The notes beneath the pieces are model-generated. The model saw only the letters and a list, made by a program, of their open reading frames with translations, did not search any database and was not told the DNA's origin. Shown here one piece after another: positions 30,076 through 38,263 of a stretch of 64,000 bases of DNA. The position numbers were made by a program, and so were the translations under genes. Source of the stretch: Paraburkholderia edwinii (GTDB lineage: Bacteria; Pseudomonadota; Gammaproteobacteria; Burkholderiales; Burkholderiaceae); contig NZ_CP080095.1 of NCBI RefSeq assembly GCF_019428685.1, positions 3,472,001 to 3,536,000 of the forward strand, given 5' to 3'. Positions within the stretch are counted from its first letter, which is position 1; every line of letters begins with the position of its first letter.

Positions 30076-30196
30076 CGCGCCGTGCCGGTTCCGAACGCTC
30101 CGCGGGTGCCGGATACCGGATCGCACAAGCCAGGATCCGCGGCTACGGTCGGACGAAAGGCGCTTATTTTACGCGAAGGGAGCGTGGATGCCGCGC

Positions 30197-30742
30197 TTAC
30201 TGCGTGCGGATCAATCCGCACGCGATCGCGGACCCTGGGCCGCGTTGCGGATAAGCGTAGGGATCGGTCGGATCGTGATGCAGCAGCACCGAGCGCTGCA
30301 GCACCGAGCGCACGCCGTCGAGCGACACGTCCGGCGCGACGATAAAGCCCGTCGCGACGCCTGTGCTGTCCGCGTGGATGTTACCGAGGTCGCCCTCGAG
30401 GCGCGCGCCGTTTTTCAGACGGTCGGCGGCCGGCGCGAAGACGGCGCCCGCGCTCGAGCCGTCGGCCGCGTTGCAGTCGCCGCGCTCATGCACCTGCAAG
30501 GCGTGGTCGCTGCCCGGCGGCAGGCCGATCAGGTTGTACGTGACCTGAACCCCGTCCGAGCGCTCGATGAACGTGACTGTGCCGCGCGCCTGATTGCCCA
30601 GTGTAGGCAGCAGTTGCGCGACAGCCCGCTTCTCCTGCGGCTTCAGGAAGGACGTGCAGCCGGCGAGCAGCACGCCGCTGGCAGCCAGGACGATGAGCGC
30701 TATGAAGGCTTGCATCGCACGGCCGTCGATTCGTTTTGTCAT
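30197..30742 (-). CDS. SodC-like (Cu,Zn superoxide dismutase family) lipoprotein lacking metal ligands
   Basis: 181 aa. N-terminal lipobox LLAGC with Cys29 predicts an outer- or inner-membrane lipoprotein. The Cu,Zn-SOD fold is recognisable: VHERGDC (85-90), GDLGN (117-121), [11 protein letters not shown] (150-160), and GSAIACGLI (170-178), with the disulfide cysteines 90 and 175 kept. However the first copper His of HxH is Gln83, the AGGH bridging His is Val101 and the zinc-site histidines of HxGDLG are missing (RLEGDLG). Dismutase activity therefore looks unlikely; a structural or binding role is inferred. Confidence 0.85.
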   Translation of the reverse strand: MTKRIDGRAMQAFIALIVLAASGVLLAGCTSFLKPQEKRAVAQLLPTLGNQARGTVTFIERSDGVQVTYNLIGLPPGSDHALQVHERGDCNAADGSSAGAVFAPAADRLKNGARLEGDLGNIHADSTGVATGFIVAPDVSLDGVRSVLQRSVLLHHDPTDPYAYPQRGPGSAIACGLIRTQ

Positions 30743-30874
30743 GCGATCCTCTTGTCGAGCGCCGGCCGCCCCTGCGGCCGCCTTGCCAGACCTGATGAAG
30801 TCGACATGATACCGCGAGCGGCCTTGCAAAACGCCTTGTGGGGCGTCCGAACCGCGTCCAGGCCGCGTCTTGAC

Positions 30875-30917
30875 CCGTTCATGCGCGGCATGCGATGCGC
30901 GTGCCGCGCATGAACGG
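30875..30917. repeat. 16-bp perfect inverted repeat
   Basis: A 16-bp arm (30875-30890, beginning CCGTTCATGCG) pairs perfectly with 30902-30917 around an 11-nt loop. It is located between apbC and the SodC-like gene, downstream of apbC. AAAA follows on the plus strand. Confidence 0.8.
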
Positions 30918-30918
30918 A

Positions 30919-30951
30919 AAACACCTGCATGCCCGATCAGGCTCAGGTGTT
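30919..30951 (-). terminator. Possible terminator overlapping the apbC stop codon
   Basis: On the minus strand, AACACCTG (including the apbC TGA) pairs with CAGGTGTT, followed by TTCC. A moderate hairpin, directly in front of the 16-bp inverted repeat. Confidence 0.5.
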
Positions 30952-32031
30952 CTGCACGACGATCGTCGGAAACTTCGACGACATGTCGCGCGCACGCTCG
31001 GCGATATGGATCGCGACCTTACGCGCGATGCTGCGATAGATCTCGGCGACGCGGCCATCGGGCTCGGCGACCACAGGCGGCTTGCCGGAGTCGGACTGCT
31101 CGCGAATCGCGATATCGAGCGGCAGGCTGCCGAGCACCTCGACACCGTACTCCTGGCCCATGCGTTCGCCACCGCCCGCGCCGAAGATGTGCTCTTCATG
31201 GCCGCAGTTCGAACAGATATGCACGGCCATGTTTTCGACGATGCCGAGAATCGGAATGCCCACTTTCTCGAACATCTTGAGGCCCTTCTTCGCGTCGAGC
31301 AGCGCGATGTCCTGCGGCGTCGTGACGATCACCGCGCCGGTCACCGGCACGCGCTGCGACAGCGTGAGCTGGATGTCGCCGGTGCCCGGCGGCATGTCGA
31401 CGATCAGGTAATCGAGTTCGTGCCAGGTCGTCTGACGCAGCAGCTGTTCGAGCGCCGAGGTGGCCATCGGACCGCGCCACACCATCGGGTTGTCCTGCTC
31501 GATCAGAAAGCCGATCGAATTGGCCTGCATGCCATAGCCGGTCAGCGGATGCATCGACTGGCCGTCGGGCGACTCGGGGCGGCCCGTGATGCCGAGCATC
31601 ATCGGTAGCGAAGGACCGTAGATGTCGGCGTCGAGAATGCCGACCGAAGCGCCTTCGCTTGCGAGCGCGAGCGCGAGATTGACCGCGGTCGTGCTCTTGC
31701 CGACACCGCCCTTGCCCGACGCAACGGCGACGATGTTCTTCACGTTCGGCAGCAGCTTGACGCCGCGTTGCACCGTGTGCGCGGCGATCTCCTGCGACAC
31801 TTGCACCTGGGTTTGCGCGACGCCCGGCACCGCGGCGAGCGCGCCTGCAACGAGCGCGCGAATCGCGTCGAACTGACGTTTGGCCGGATAGCCGAGCACC
31901 ACGTCGACGCTGACCGTGGCACCATCGACCTTGATGTTCTTGAGGTTCTTCGCGGCGGCGAACGGCCGACCCGTGTTGGGGTCGGTGATGGCCGCGAGAG
32001 CGGCATCCACCTGGGCCCGATCGATACTCAT
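30943..32031 (-). CDS. apbC: Iron-sulfur cluster carrier ATPase ApbC/Mrp
   Basis: 362 aa. N-terminal DUF59/MIP18-like domain (about 1-85), then the ParA/MinD-type ATPase with deviant Walker A GKGGVGKST at about 105. The cluster-binding CSNCG motif (CxxC) in HICSNCGHEEH is intact. It binds and hands over Fe-S clusters to cytoplasmic apoproteins. Full length, own transcription unit likely; metG lies on the other side of the OmpA-like and PhyH-like genes. Confidence 0.95.
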   Translation of the reverse strand: MSIDRAQVDAALAAITDPNTGRPFAAAKNLKNIKVDGATVSVDVVLGYPAKRQFDAIRALVAGALAAVPGVAQTQVQVSQEIAAHTVQRGVKLLPNVKNIVAVASGKGGVGKSTTAVNLALALASEGASVGILDADIYGPSLPMMLGITGRPESPDGQSMHPLTGYGMQANSIGFLIEQDNPMVWRGPMATSALEQLLRQTTWHELDYLIVDMPPGTGDIQLTLSQRVPVTGAVIVTTPQDIALLDAKKGLKMFEKVGIPILGIVENMAVHICSNCGHEEHIFGAGGGERMGQEYGVEVLGSLPLDIAIREQSDSGKPPVVAEPDGRVAEIYRSIARKVAIHIAERARDMSSKFPTIVVQNT

Positions 32032-32381
32032 TGAGACTCCGTGGGAACGCTGGGCGCGCGGCGGAATCGAAATTTCGCCAGCGGCCGGAATTGAAAGAAA
32101 TTGTTATCCAGGATTGCGTAAAACCAGTCTCGCAGGCACGCTTGCCGCGCGACCAGCAAAAGGGCCGAATCGCTGGTGCTTCAATCGTCATTGTAGTGGC
32201 TGGTGTCGGCACATGCCGGAAGACCCTTTTTTGTTGTCGGTCCGGACATGAGTAGGCGCGATACGGCTTCGAACCGTGGGCGACCCAGGCCGGGCTTTGG
32301 CCTGGCGTAATAAGCCCGCCGCCGCCGCGTGCCAGCCATCTCTCGTAGCCGGCTTGTTTGACTCAAAGAAAGGACCTGAAA

Positions 32382-33044
32382 ATGAATGCAAAAATCATGA
32401 CCCGCCTCTCGGTGATCGCCATCGCGGGTGCGCTTGTTACCGGCTGTGCCACGCAGCAAGGCACCAACACGGCAGTCGGCACCGGCGTCGGCGCGGGCAC
32501 GGGCGCTGCGCTCGGTGCGATCTTCGGCGGCGGCAAGGGCGCGGCGATCGGCGCCGGTGTCGGCGCGGCGGTCGGCGGCATCACCGGCTACAACTGGGAC
32601 AAGATTCACAACAAGCTCTCCGGCGCGACGAAGGGCACGGGCACGCAGATCACCGAGCAGCCGGATGGCTCGCTCAAGCTGAACATCCCGAGCTCGGTCA
32701 CGTTCGACACGAACAGCTACGCGATCAAGCCGTCGTTCCAGCCCGTGCTCGCACAGGTTGCGCAAACGCTGAACCAGAACCCGGAAGTGATCGCGCAGGT
32801 GGTCGGCCATACGGATAGCACAGGCCAGGCGGCGTACAACCAGACGCTGTCGGTTAACCGCGCGGAAAGCGTGACCAACTACCTCGCCTCGCAAGGCGTC
32901 GCGCCGCAACGTCTGTCGGCAACCGGCATGGGCGCAAGCCAGCCGATCGCGGACAACAACACGGAAGCGGGCCGCGCGGCCAATCGCCGCGTCGAGATCT
33001 ATCTGCGCGCGACGGCGCAGCCGGGTCAGGCGCGTCCGCAGTAA
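32382..33044 (+). CDS. OmpA-family lipoprotein (glycine zipper + OmpA C-terminal domain)
   Basis: 220 aa. Start at 32382 (AAAGAAAGGACC upstream). Signal peptide with lipobox LVTGC (Cys near 22), a glycine-zipper stretch (GVGAGTGAALGAIFGGGKG, about 34-52) that can insert in a membrane, and an OmpA/MotB peptidoglycan-binding domain with VVGHTDSTG and the NRAESVTNYL and AANRRVEIYL signatures. Predicted to tether the outer membrane to peptidoglycan (YiaD/Pal-like). Confidence 0.92.
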   Translation: MNAKIMTRLSVIAIAGALVTGCATQQGTNTAVGTGVGAGTGAALGAIFGGGKGAAIGAGVGAAVGGITGYNWDKIHNKLSGATKGTGTQITEQPDGSLKLNIPSSVTFDTNSYAIKPSFQPVLAQVAQTLNQNPEVIAQVVGHTDSTGQAAYNQTLSVNRAESVTNYLASQGVAPQRLSATGMGASQPIADNNTEAGRAANRRVEIYLRATAQPGQARPQ

Positions 33045-33071
33045 CGATGGAGAGCGGACGGCGGGAGTTGC

Positions 33072-33095
33072 AAACCGGTTGAAAAACCGGTTGAA
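33072..33095. repeat. Perfect 12-bp tandem duplication
   Basis: AAACCGGTTGAA occurs twice in a row, 27 bp after the stop of the OmpA-like gene. Each unit contains the palindrome AACCGGTT. Confidence 0.8.
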
Positions 33096-33561
33096 GAAAT
33101 ACGGCTGCAAACCGACGCTTCCGAAACGTCGCGGAAACCTCGGCCGCAGCCGTTTTCCGCCGCCCGAAAAAAGCGGGACTGAAGGGTTCGTCTAAGGCGA
33201 ACGAAAATTTTTCGAACTCTTCGGCGCGCCCGCTGTCTTTATTAACGGTACGTGTGCGGTTTGTCCGCCGCGTCACCATTCTCCTCTTGTCGTTGTTGCT
33301 CCGGGGCCCATTAGCCCCGGTTTTTTTTGGTACGTACGGATCGCTGAAAGCCTTTGCCAGAGCCGCGCCGCGGCCTGTCCGAAGCGCCAAAGGCAGAACG
33401 CCTCCGACCGTTTTCACCCAACAACGACACCGCGTCAGCCACGCATCGCCAGCCCTCAGCCTCCGCCTCGCCTCCGTGTATCCGCCCAATTATCGGGACG
33501 GACGCACCACGAACACGTTCTGGAAAATGAAAGCCAGCTGTCGCGAAACTGCTTCGCGAAA
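33096..33561. other. Gene-free interval holding a strong orphan terminator
   Basis: The interval between the OmpA-like and PhyH-like genes has no credible ORF. An imperfect structure ACGGCTGC (33101-33108) / GCAGCCGT (33146-33153) ending in TTTT may terminate the OmpA-like mRNA. A much stronger terminator follows at 33301-33328, leaving about 150 nt that could be a small RNA or a 3' UTR. Confidence 0.45.
33301..33328 (+). terminator. Strong Rho-independent terminator without an adjacent ORF
   Basis: A perfect 7-bp stem CCGGGGC/GCCCCGG, a CCATTA loop and eight T. It lies 257 bp after the nearest upstream same-strand stop codon. Confidence 0.9.
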
Positions 33562-34338
33562 TTACTTCGCGAGCCGCCTGAGGTTCGCACGCGCGCGCGC
33601 CTGGCTCAGCCGCTTCAGGACGCTGTTCTCGTGCGGGTCGCCATAGTGGAATAGCGCCGTGCTACGGATGCTGGTCGGCAGGCAAGCCTCGTTCGCATGC
33701 AGCGAGCGCATTCCCCAGAAGAAATAGATATTGCCCGGCTCGAGCGGCACGGGCCTCGCACCGAGCCGGCGCTGCACGCGCGGCGAGCGCCAGAACCGGC
33801 AGGCGGTCGGGCTTTCGACGATCGCCTTCTCGAGAATATTCAGCATGACCGGTCCGCGCACGTTGCGCATGTTCGGGTACATCACCAGGTCGCCGCGCGG
33901 CTCGTTCGGCCGGTTCGGAATCAGCACCGGAACCAGCGCTGTGACCACATACGAGTCGTAGTGAAAGAGGTTGGCGTGGCGCAGTCCGTGCGTGCCGGCG
34001 AGCACGCGCAGCACGGGCAGGATCTGCTTGCTCAGCGGTTCATCGTGCATCGCGCGGTGATAAAGACCTTCGAGCACCATCTGGAAACCGCGCGCGCTGA
34101 AGATCGCGTTGAGCGGGCTGTGAGCGATCCAGTCCTGGCCGCGCAGGCCGAAGTACTGTCCGCCATGGTTGGCGAGTTCGGTCGTAATGAACTCGCGCAT
34201 CGGTGCGAGTACCGAATCGGGCACGACATTGCGCAGGACGCCGAAGCCCTGCTGATTGATCGACGCGAACAGGTTCTCCACGTCCGTCATGTCGACGGAC
34301 GCAAGCAGCTCGTGATCGAGCGCCGCATTTACCATCAT
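33562..34338 (-). CDS. PhyH-like Fe(II)/2-oxoglutarate-dependent oxygenase, putative
   Basis: 258 aa. A candidate iron triad is visible: HxD in FHYDSYVV (His/Asp near 126-128), a distal His in MRSLHANE, and an Arg for 2-oxoglutarate in IRSTALFHYGDPHE. This pattern and the length suit the phytanoyl-CoA dioxygenase superfamily. GGAGGAGTGAAGA precedes tandem ATGs (34338 and 34335). Substrate unknown; it stands alone between an OmpA-like gene and metG. The fold assignment rests on motif spacing only. Confidence 0.6.
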   Translation of the reverse strand: MMVNAALDHELLASVDMTDVENLFASINQQGFGVLRNVVPDSVLAPMREFITTELANHGGQYFGLRGQDWIAHSPLNAIFSARGFQMVLEGLYHRAMHDEPLSKQILPVLRVLAGTHGLRHANLFHYDSYVVTALVPVLIPNRPNEPRGDLVMYPNMRNVRGPVMLNILEKAIVESPTACRFWRSPRVQRRLGARPVPLEPGNIYFFWGMRSLHANEACLPTSIRSTALFHYGDPHENSVLKRLSQARARANLRRLAK

Positions 34339-34769
34339 TCTTCACTCCTCCGTTCACGTCACGCGACGCTCCCGCTGCGCGCGTGACGCGGCGACCGTAT
34401 CAACGCATTGATGCCGGCTCGCTTATGGGTGACTTCGACTGACCGAATCTCATCGGAAGCGCGGATCGCATCGGAAACGCGAATCGCACTCAAAGCGCGA
34501 ATCGCATACGAAGCGGATTGCATACGAACAGTAAGATCGGGTAACGGGCCGCACTGTGCGCTCGCCAACGCAGCCGTGGGAACAAACCGTTGGCGCGCGG
34601 AATAACGAGGTCTTGCGCACGTTGTTGAGCAACCCTTTCCGACCGCAACACGCGGCGAGCCTGCGTTCAGGGACACGCTGGTAAAATCGGCCCAATCAAG
34701 CTGGTTCCGTCTCCCTTCGGCAGAACCCCACCTCCCCGCAGGCCAGAAAACTCCCGTATATCAGCCCGT
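34339..34769. other. Divergent spacer before metG with tandem repeats
   Basis: 431 bp without a supported gene. It contains the 18-bp array at 34451-34531 and TAAAAT at 34682-34687, a plausible -10 element about 85 bp before the metG ATG. Confidence 0.45.
34451..34531. repeat. 18-bp tandem array (about 4.5 units)
   Basis: Units related to CATCGGAAACGCGAATCG repeat with an 18-bp period; the fourth is shortened to 16 bp and a partial fifth follows. Confidence 0.8.
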
Positions 34770-36989
34770 ATGTCAGTCTCTACCGATATCAACGCCGTGG
34801 ACCTCAACGCCACCGACCTCGCCGCCGGTCTCCAACCCGCGGGCACACCGCCGGCACGCCGCCAGATCCTGGTCACGTCCGCGCTGCCCTATGCGAACGG
34901 CCAGATCCATATCGGCCATCTCGTCGAATACATCCAGACGGACATCTGGGTCCGCGCGCTGCGCATGCATGGGCACGAGCTCTACTACGTCGGCGCCGAC
35001 GACACGCACGGCACGCCGATCATGCTGAAGGCCGAGCAGGAAGGCATCACGCCGAAGCAGCTGATCGAGCGCGTGTGGAGCGAGCACACGCGCGACTTCA
35101 ACAACTTCGGTATTTCGTTCGATCACTACTACACGACCGATTCCGAAGAAAACCGCGTGCTGTCGGAGTCGATCTATCTGGCGCTGCGCGACGCGGGGCT
35201 GATCGACGCGCGTGAAATCGAGCAGGCGTACGACCCGGTCAAGGAGATGTTCCTGCCGGACCGCTTCATCAAGGGCGAGTGCCCGAAGTGCGGCTCGAAG
35301 GATCAGTACGGCGATAGTTGCGAGGTATGCGGCTCGACCTACTCGCCGACCGATCTGATCAATCCGTATTCGGTCGTCTCGGGCGCGACGCCGGTGCGCA
35401 GGAAGTCGACGCACTACTTCTTCCGCCTGTCGGACCCGCGCTGCGAGGAATTCCTGCGCGGCTGGGTCGGCGGTCTCGCCCAGCCCGAAGCGACCAACAA
35501 GATGCGCGAATGGCTCGGCGCGGCCGGCGACGCGAAGCTCGCCGACTGGGACATCTCGCGCGACGCGCCGTATTTCGGCTTCGAAATTCCCGACGCGCCG
35601 GGCAAGTACTTCTACGTGTGGCTCGATGCGCCGGTCGGTTATTACGCGAGCTTCAAGAACCTGTGCGACAAGCGCGGCATCGACTTCGACGCGTGGATCC
35701 GCAAGGGCTCGAGCGCCGAGCAGTATCACTTTATCGGCAAGGATATTCTGTACTTCCACACGCTGTTCTGGCCGGCGATGCTCGAGTTCTCCGGCCATCG
35801 CACGCCGACCAACGTGTTCGCGCACGGCTTTCTGACCGTCGACGGCGCGAAGATGTCGAAGTCGCGCGGCACCTTCATCACCGCGAACAGCTATATCGAA
35901 GCGGGCATGAACCCCGAGTGGCTGCGTTACTACTTCGCGGCGAAGCTGAACGGCACGATGGAAGACATCGACCTGAACCTCGAAGATTTTCAGGCACGCG
36001 TCAATAGCGACCTCGTCGGCAAGTACGTGAATATCGCGAGCCGCGCGGCGGGCTTTCTGCTCAAGCGTTTCGACGGCCGCGTGCAGGACAGCGCGATGCA
36101 TCATCCGCTGCTCGGCACGCTGCGCGCCGCGCTGCCGCAGATCGCCGCGCATTACGAAGCACGCGATTACGGCCGCGCGCTGCGCCAGACGATGGAACTC
36201 GCCGATGCGGTGAACGGCTACGTCGATACCGCGAAGCCATGGGATCAGGCGAAAGATCCGTCCAACGCAGTCGCCTTGCACGAGACGTGCAGCGTCAGCC
36301 TCGAGGCGTTCCGTTTGCTATCGCTTGCGCTGAAACCGGTGCTGCCGAATGTCGCGCAAGCGGCTGAGGCGTTTCTCGGCATCGAGCCGCTCGTGTGGGC
36401 CGATGCGCAACGGCCGCTGTCGTCGGAGCGCCCGATCAAGGCATACAAGCATCTGATGACGCGCGTCGATCCGAAGCAGGTCGATGCGCTGCTCGAAGCG
36501 AACCGCGCGTCGCTGCAGGCGACGACCGCGGCGCCCGCAGCGGCAGGCGCGACTAACGCAACGGCTGCGCCGGCCAGCAGCAAAGCCGCCAAGACCGCGA
36601 AAGCCGCCAAAAACGGCGTCGACGCGAATGGCAAAGAAGAGGAATCGTCGATCATCTCGATCGACGACTTCGCGAAGATCGATCTGCGCATCGCGAAGAT
36701 CGTCGACTGCAAGGCCGTCGAAGGTTCGGACAAGCTGCTGCAGCTCACACTCGACGTCGGCGAAGAAAAAACACGCAACGTGTTTTCAGGCATCAAGTCC
36801 GCTTATCAGCCGGAGCAACTGGTCGGCAAGCTCACGGTGATGGTCGCGAACCTCGCGCCGCGCAAGATGAAGTTCGGGCTTTCGGAAGGGATGGTGCTCG
36901 CGGCATCGGCGGCCGATGAGAAAGCGGAGCCGGGCATCTACGTGCTCGAGCCCGACAGCGGCGCGAAACCGGGCATGCGGGTGAAGTAA
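34770..36989 (+). CDS. metG: Methionyl-tRNA synthetase with C-terminal tRNA-binding domain
   Basis: 739 aa class I synthetase. HIGH motif at 47-50, zinc knuckle with CPKC and CEVC, and the KMSKS loop GAKMSKSRG. After the anticodon-binding domain an Ala/Lys-rich linker (about residues 585-625) leads to a C-terminal EMAP/Trbp111-like domain ([16 protein letters not shown]..., ending PGMRVK) that supports dimerisation and tRNA binding. Slightly longer than E. coli MetG (677 aa) owing to the N-terminal 30 residues and the linker. Confidence 0.97.
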   Translation: MSVSTDINAVDLNATDLAAGLQPAGTPPARRQILVTSALPYANGQIHIGHLVEYIQTDIWVRALRMHGHELYYVGADDTHGTPIMLKAEQEGITPKQLIERVWSEHTRDFNNFGISFDHYYTTDSEENRVLSESIYLALRDAGLIDAREIEQAYDPVKEMFLPDRFIKGECPKCGSKDQYGDSCEVCGSTYSPTDLINPYSVVSGATPVRRKSTHYFFRLSDPRCEEFLRGWVGGLAQPEATNKMREWLGAAGDAKLADWDISRDAPYFGFEIPDAPGKYFYVWLDAPVGYYASFKNLCDKRGIDFDAWIRKGSSAEQYHFIGKDILYFHTLFWPAMLEFSGHRTPTNVFAHGFLTVDGAKMSKSRGTFITANSYIEAGMNPEWLRYYFAAKLNGTMEDIDLNLEDFQARVNSDLVGKYVNIASRAAGFLLKRFDGRVQDSAMHHPLLGTLRAALPQIAAHYEARDYGRALRQTMELADAVNGYVDTAKPWDQAKDPSNAVALHETCSVSLEAFRLLSLALKPVLPNVAQAAEAFLGIEPLVWADAQRPLSSERPIKAYKHLMTRVDPKQVDALLEANRASLQATTAAPAAAGATNATAAPASSKAAKTAKAAKNGVDANGKEEESSIISIDDFAKIDLRIAKIVDCKAVEGSDKLLQLTLDVGEEKTRNVFSGIKSAYQPEQLVGKLTVMVANLAPRKMKFGLSEGMVLAASAADEKAEPGIYVLEPDSGAKPGMRVK

Positions 36990-37065
36990 CGAAGTCATCG
37001 GCGCCCCGTGCACGCGTACGGGGCGCCGGGTGCGTGCCGGGGTCGCACGCGCACGATTACCCCGG

Positions 37066-38097
37066 CTAGCGGAAAACCGACTGGTACACGTAAAGCCCGG
37101 GTATCCCGCCCGTCATGACGAATAGCACGCTGTCACCCGGCGCGTAATGTCCCTGCCGTATCGCCGCCAGCAGGCCGGCAAATGCCTTGCCCGAATACAC
37201 CGGATCGAGCAGCAAACCTTCGTGCGCCGCAAGCAGCCGCACGGCTTCGATCATCGGATCGGTCGGCAGCCCGTAACCGGGACCGCGAAATGCGCCGTCG
37301 ACGTCAATCGCCTCTTCACCGGGCACGCGGGAATCGCCGAGCAGCTTCAGCGTGTCGCACAAGAGTTGCAAGGTCTTTTGCCGGGTTGGCTCCGGATCGG
37401 CCAGCACCGAATACGAGCGCACCATCGCCGCGCCGCGATCGAGCATCGTGAAGCCCGCGGCAAGTCCCGCATGCGTGCCGCTGCTGCCGTTCGCGACCAC
37501 GACCTCGCGAAACTGCTCGCCCAGCGCCTCCTCCTGCCCGATGATTTCGAGCGCGCAGCGCACATAACCGAGCGCGCCTATCGCGGTCGAGCCACCGGAA
37601 GGCATCAAATAGACTTTGCGGCCCGCCGCGCGCAACGTCTCGGCACGCTGCTGGGCGAGCGCGAACGGATCCGTACCGGCCGCCGAGATGCTCACCTGCG
37701 CGCCGAACAGACGGTCCAGCAGCACATTGCCGTTGTCGTCGTAGCCGTCCTCGGCGCGCGGCACCGCACGGCTCAGCATTAGTTCGCAGGCGAGGCCGAG
37801 CTTCGCTGCCGCCGCCGCGGTCAGCCGCGCATGGTTCGATTGCACGCCGCCGACGGTGATGATCGTGTCTGCCCCTTCGGCGCGCGCCGCGCCCAGATGA
37901 AATTCGAGTTTCCTCAGCTTGTTGCCGCCGCCCCCGCCCAGCTCCATATGATCGTCACGTTTGACAAAGATCTTGACGCCGCGGCACGCGTCGCCGAGCG
38001 CGCGCTCGAGGCGCTCGAGCCGCTGGATCGGCGTAGGGGCGGTAAAAAGCGCAATGTCCGGAAACTTCGCGAGCGCGGTCTGAATCGATGCAGTCAT
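37066..38097 (-). CDS. D-cysteine desulfhydrase / ACC deaminase-type PLP enzyme
   Basis: 343 aa, fold type II PLP enzyme. PLP lysine in GGGGGNKLRKLEFHLG (about 51-66), QSNHARLTAA, and phosphate-binding ANGSSGTHAGLAAG. The family comprises D-cysteine desulfhydrase (DcyD) and 1-aminocyclopropane-1-carboxylate deaminase; the N-terminal pattern and FFGGGN-less start fit DcyD somewhat better, but the substrate is not certain. Start at 38097 chosen because homology-like sequence starts there (MTASIQTALAKFPDIALF). Confidence 0.85.
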   Translation of the reverse strand: MTASIQTALAKFPDIALFTAPTPIQRLERLERALGDACRGVKIFVKRDDHMELGGGGGNKLRKLEFHLGAARAEGADTIITVGGVQSNHARLTAAAAAKLGLACELMLSRAVPRAEDGYDDNGNVLLDRLFGAQVSISAAGTDPFALAQQRAETLRAAGRKVYLMPSGGSTAIGALGYVRCALEIIGQEEALGEQFREVVVANGSSGTHAGLAAGFTMLDRGAAMVRSYSVLADPEPTRQKTLQLLCDTLKLLGDSRVPGEEAIDVDGAFRGPGYGLPTDPMIEAVRLLAAHEGLLLDPVYSGKAFAGLLAAIRQGHYAPGDSVLFVMTGGIPGLYVYQSVFR

Positions 38098-38263
38098 GTC
38101 AAATCCCGAATGAGCAGGGTGAACGCCTGGTGCGGCTGCCGTCGCGTGCCACGCGTCTCTGCGATGCGCCGTTCGCATCGCTCACGACCGCCATTGTGCT
38201 TCGATTGGACACCTGCGCAAGACTCGAACCTGACCGGCCCCGCACCGCATCCCGCGCTCACGG

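Noticed and set aside
29437..30126. Minus-strand ORF with FTPSFTP-type repeats before dcd
   Set aside because: Out-of-frame translation of the 11/12-bp array and dcd.
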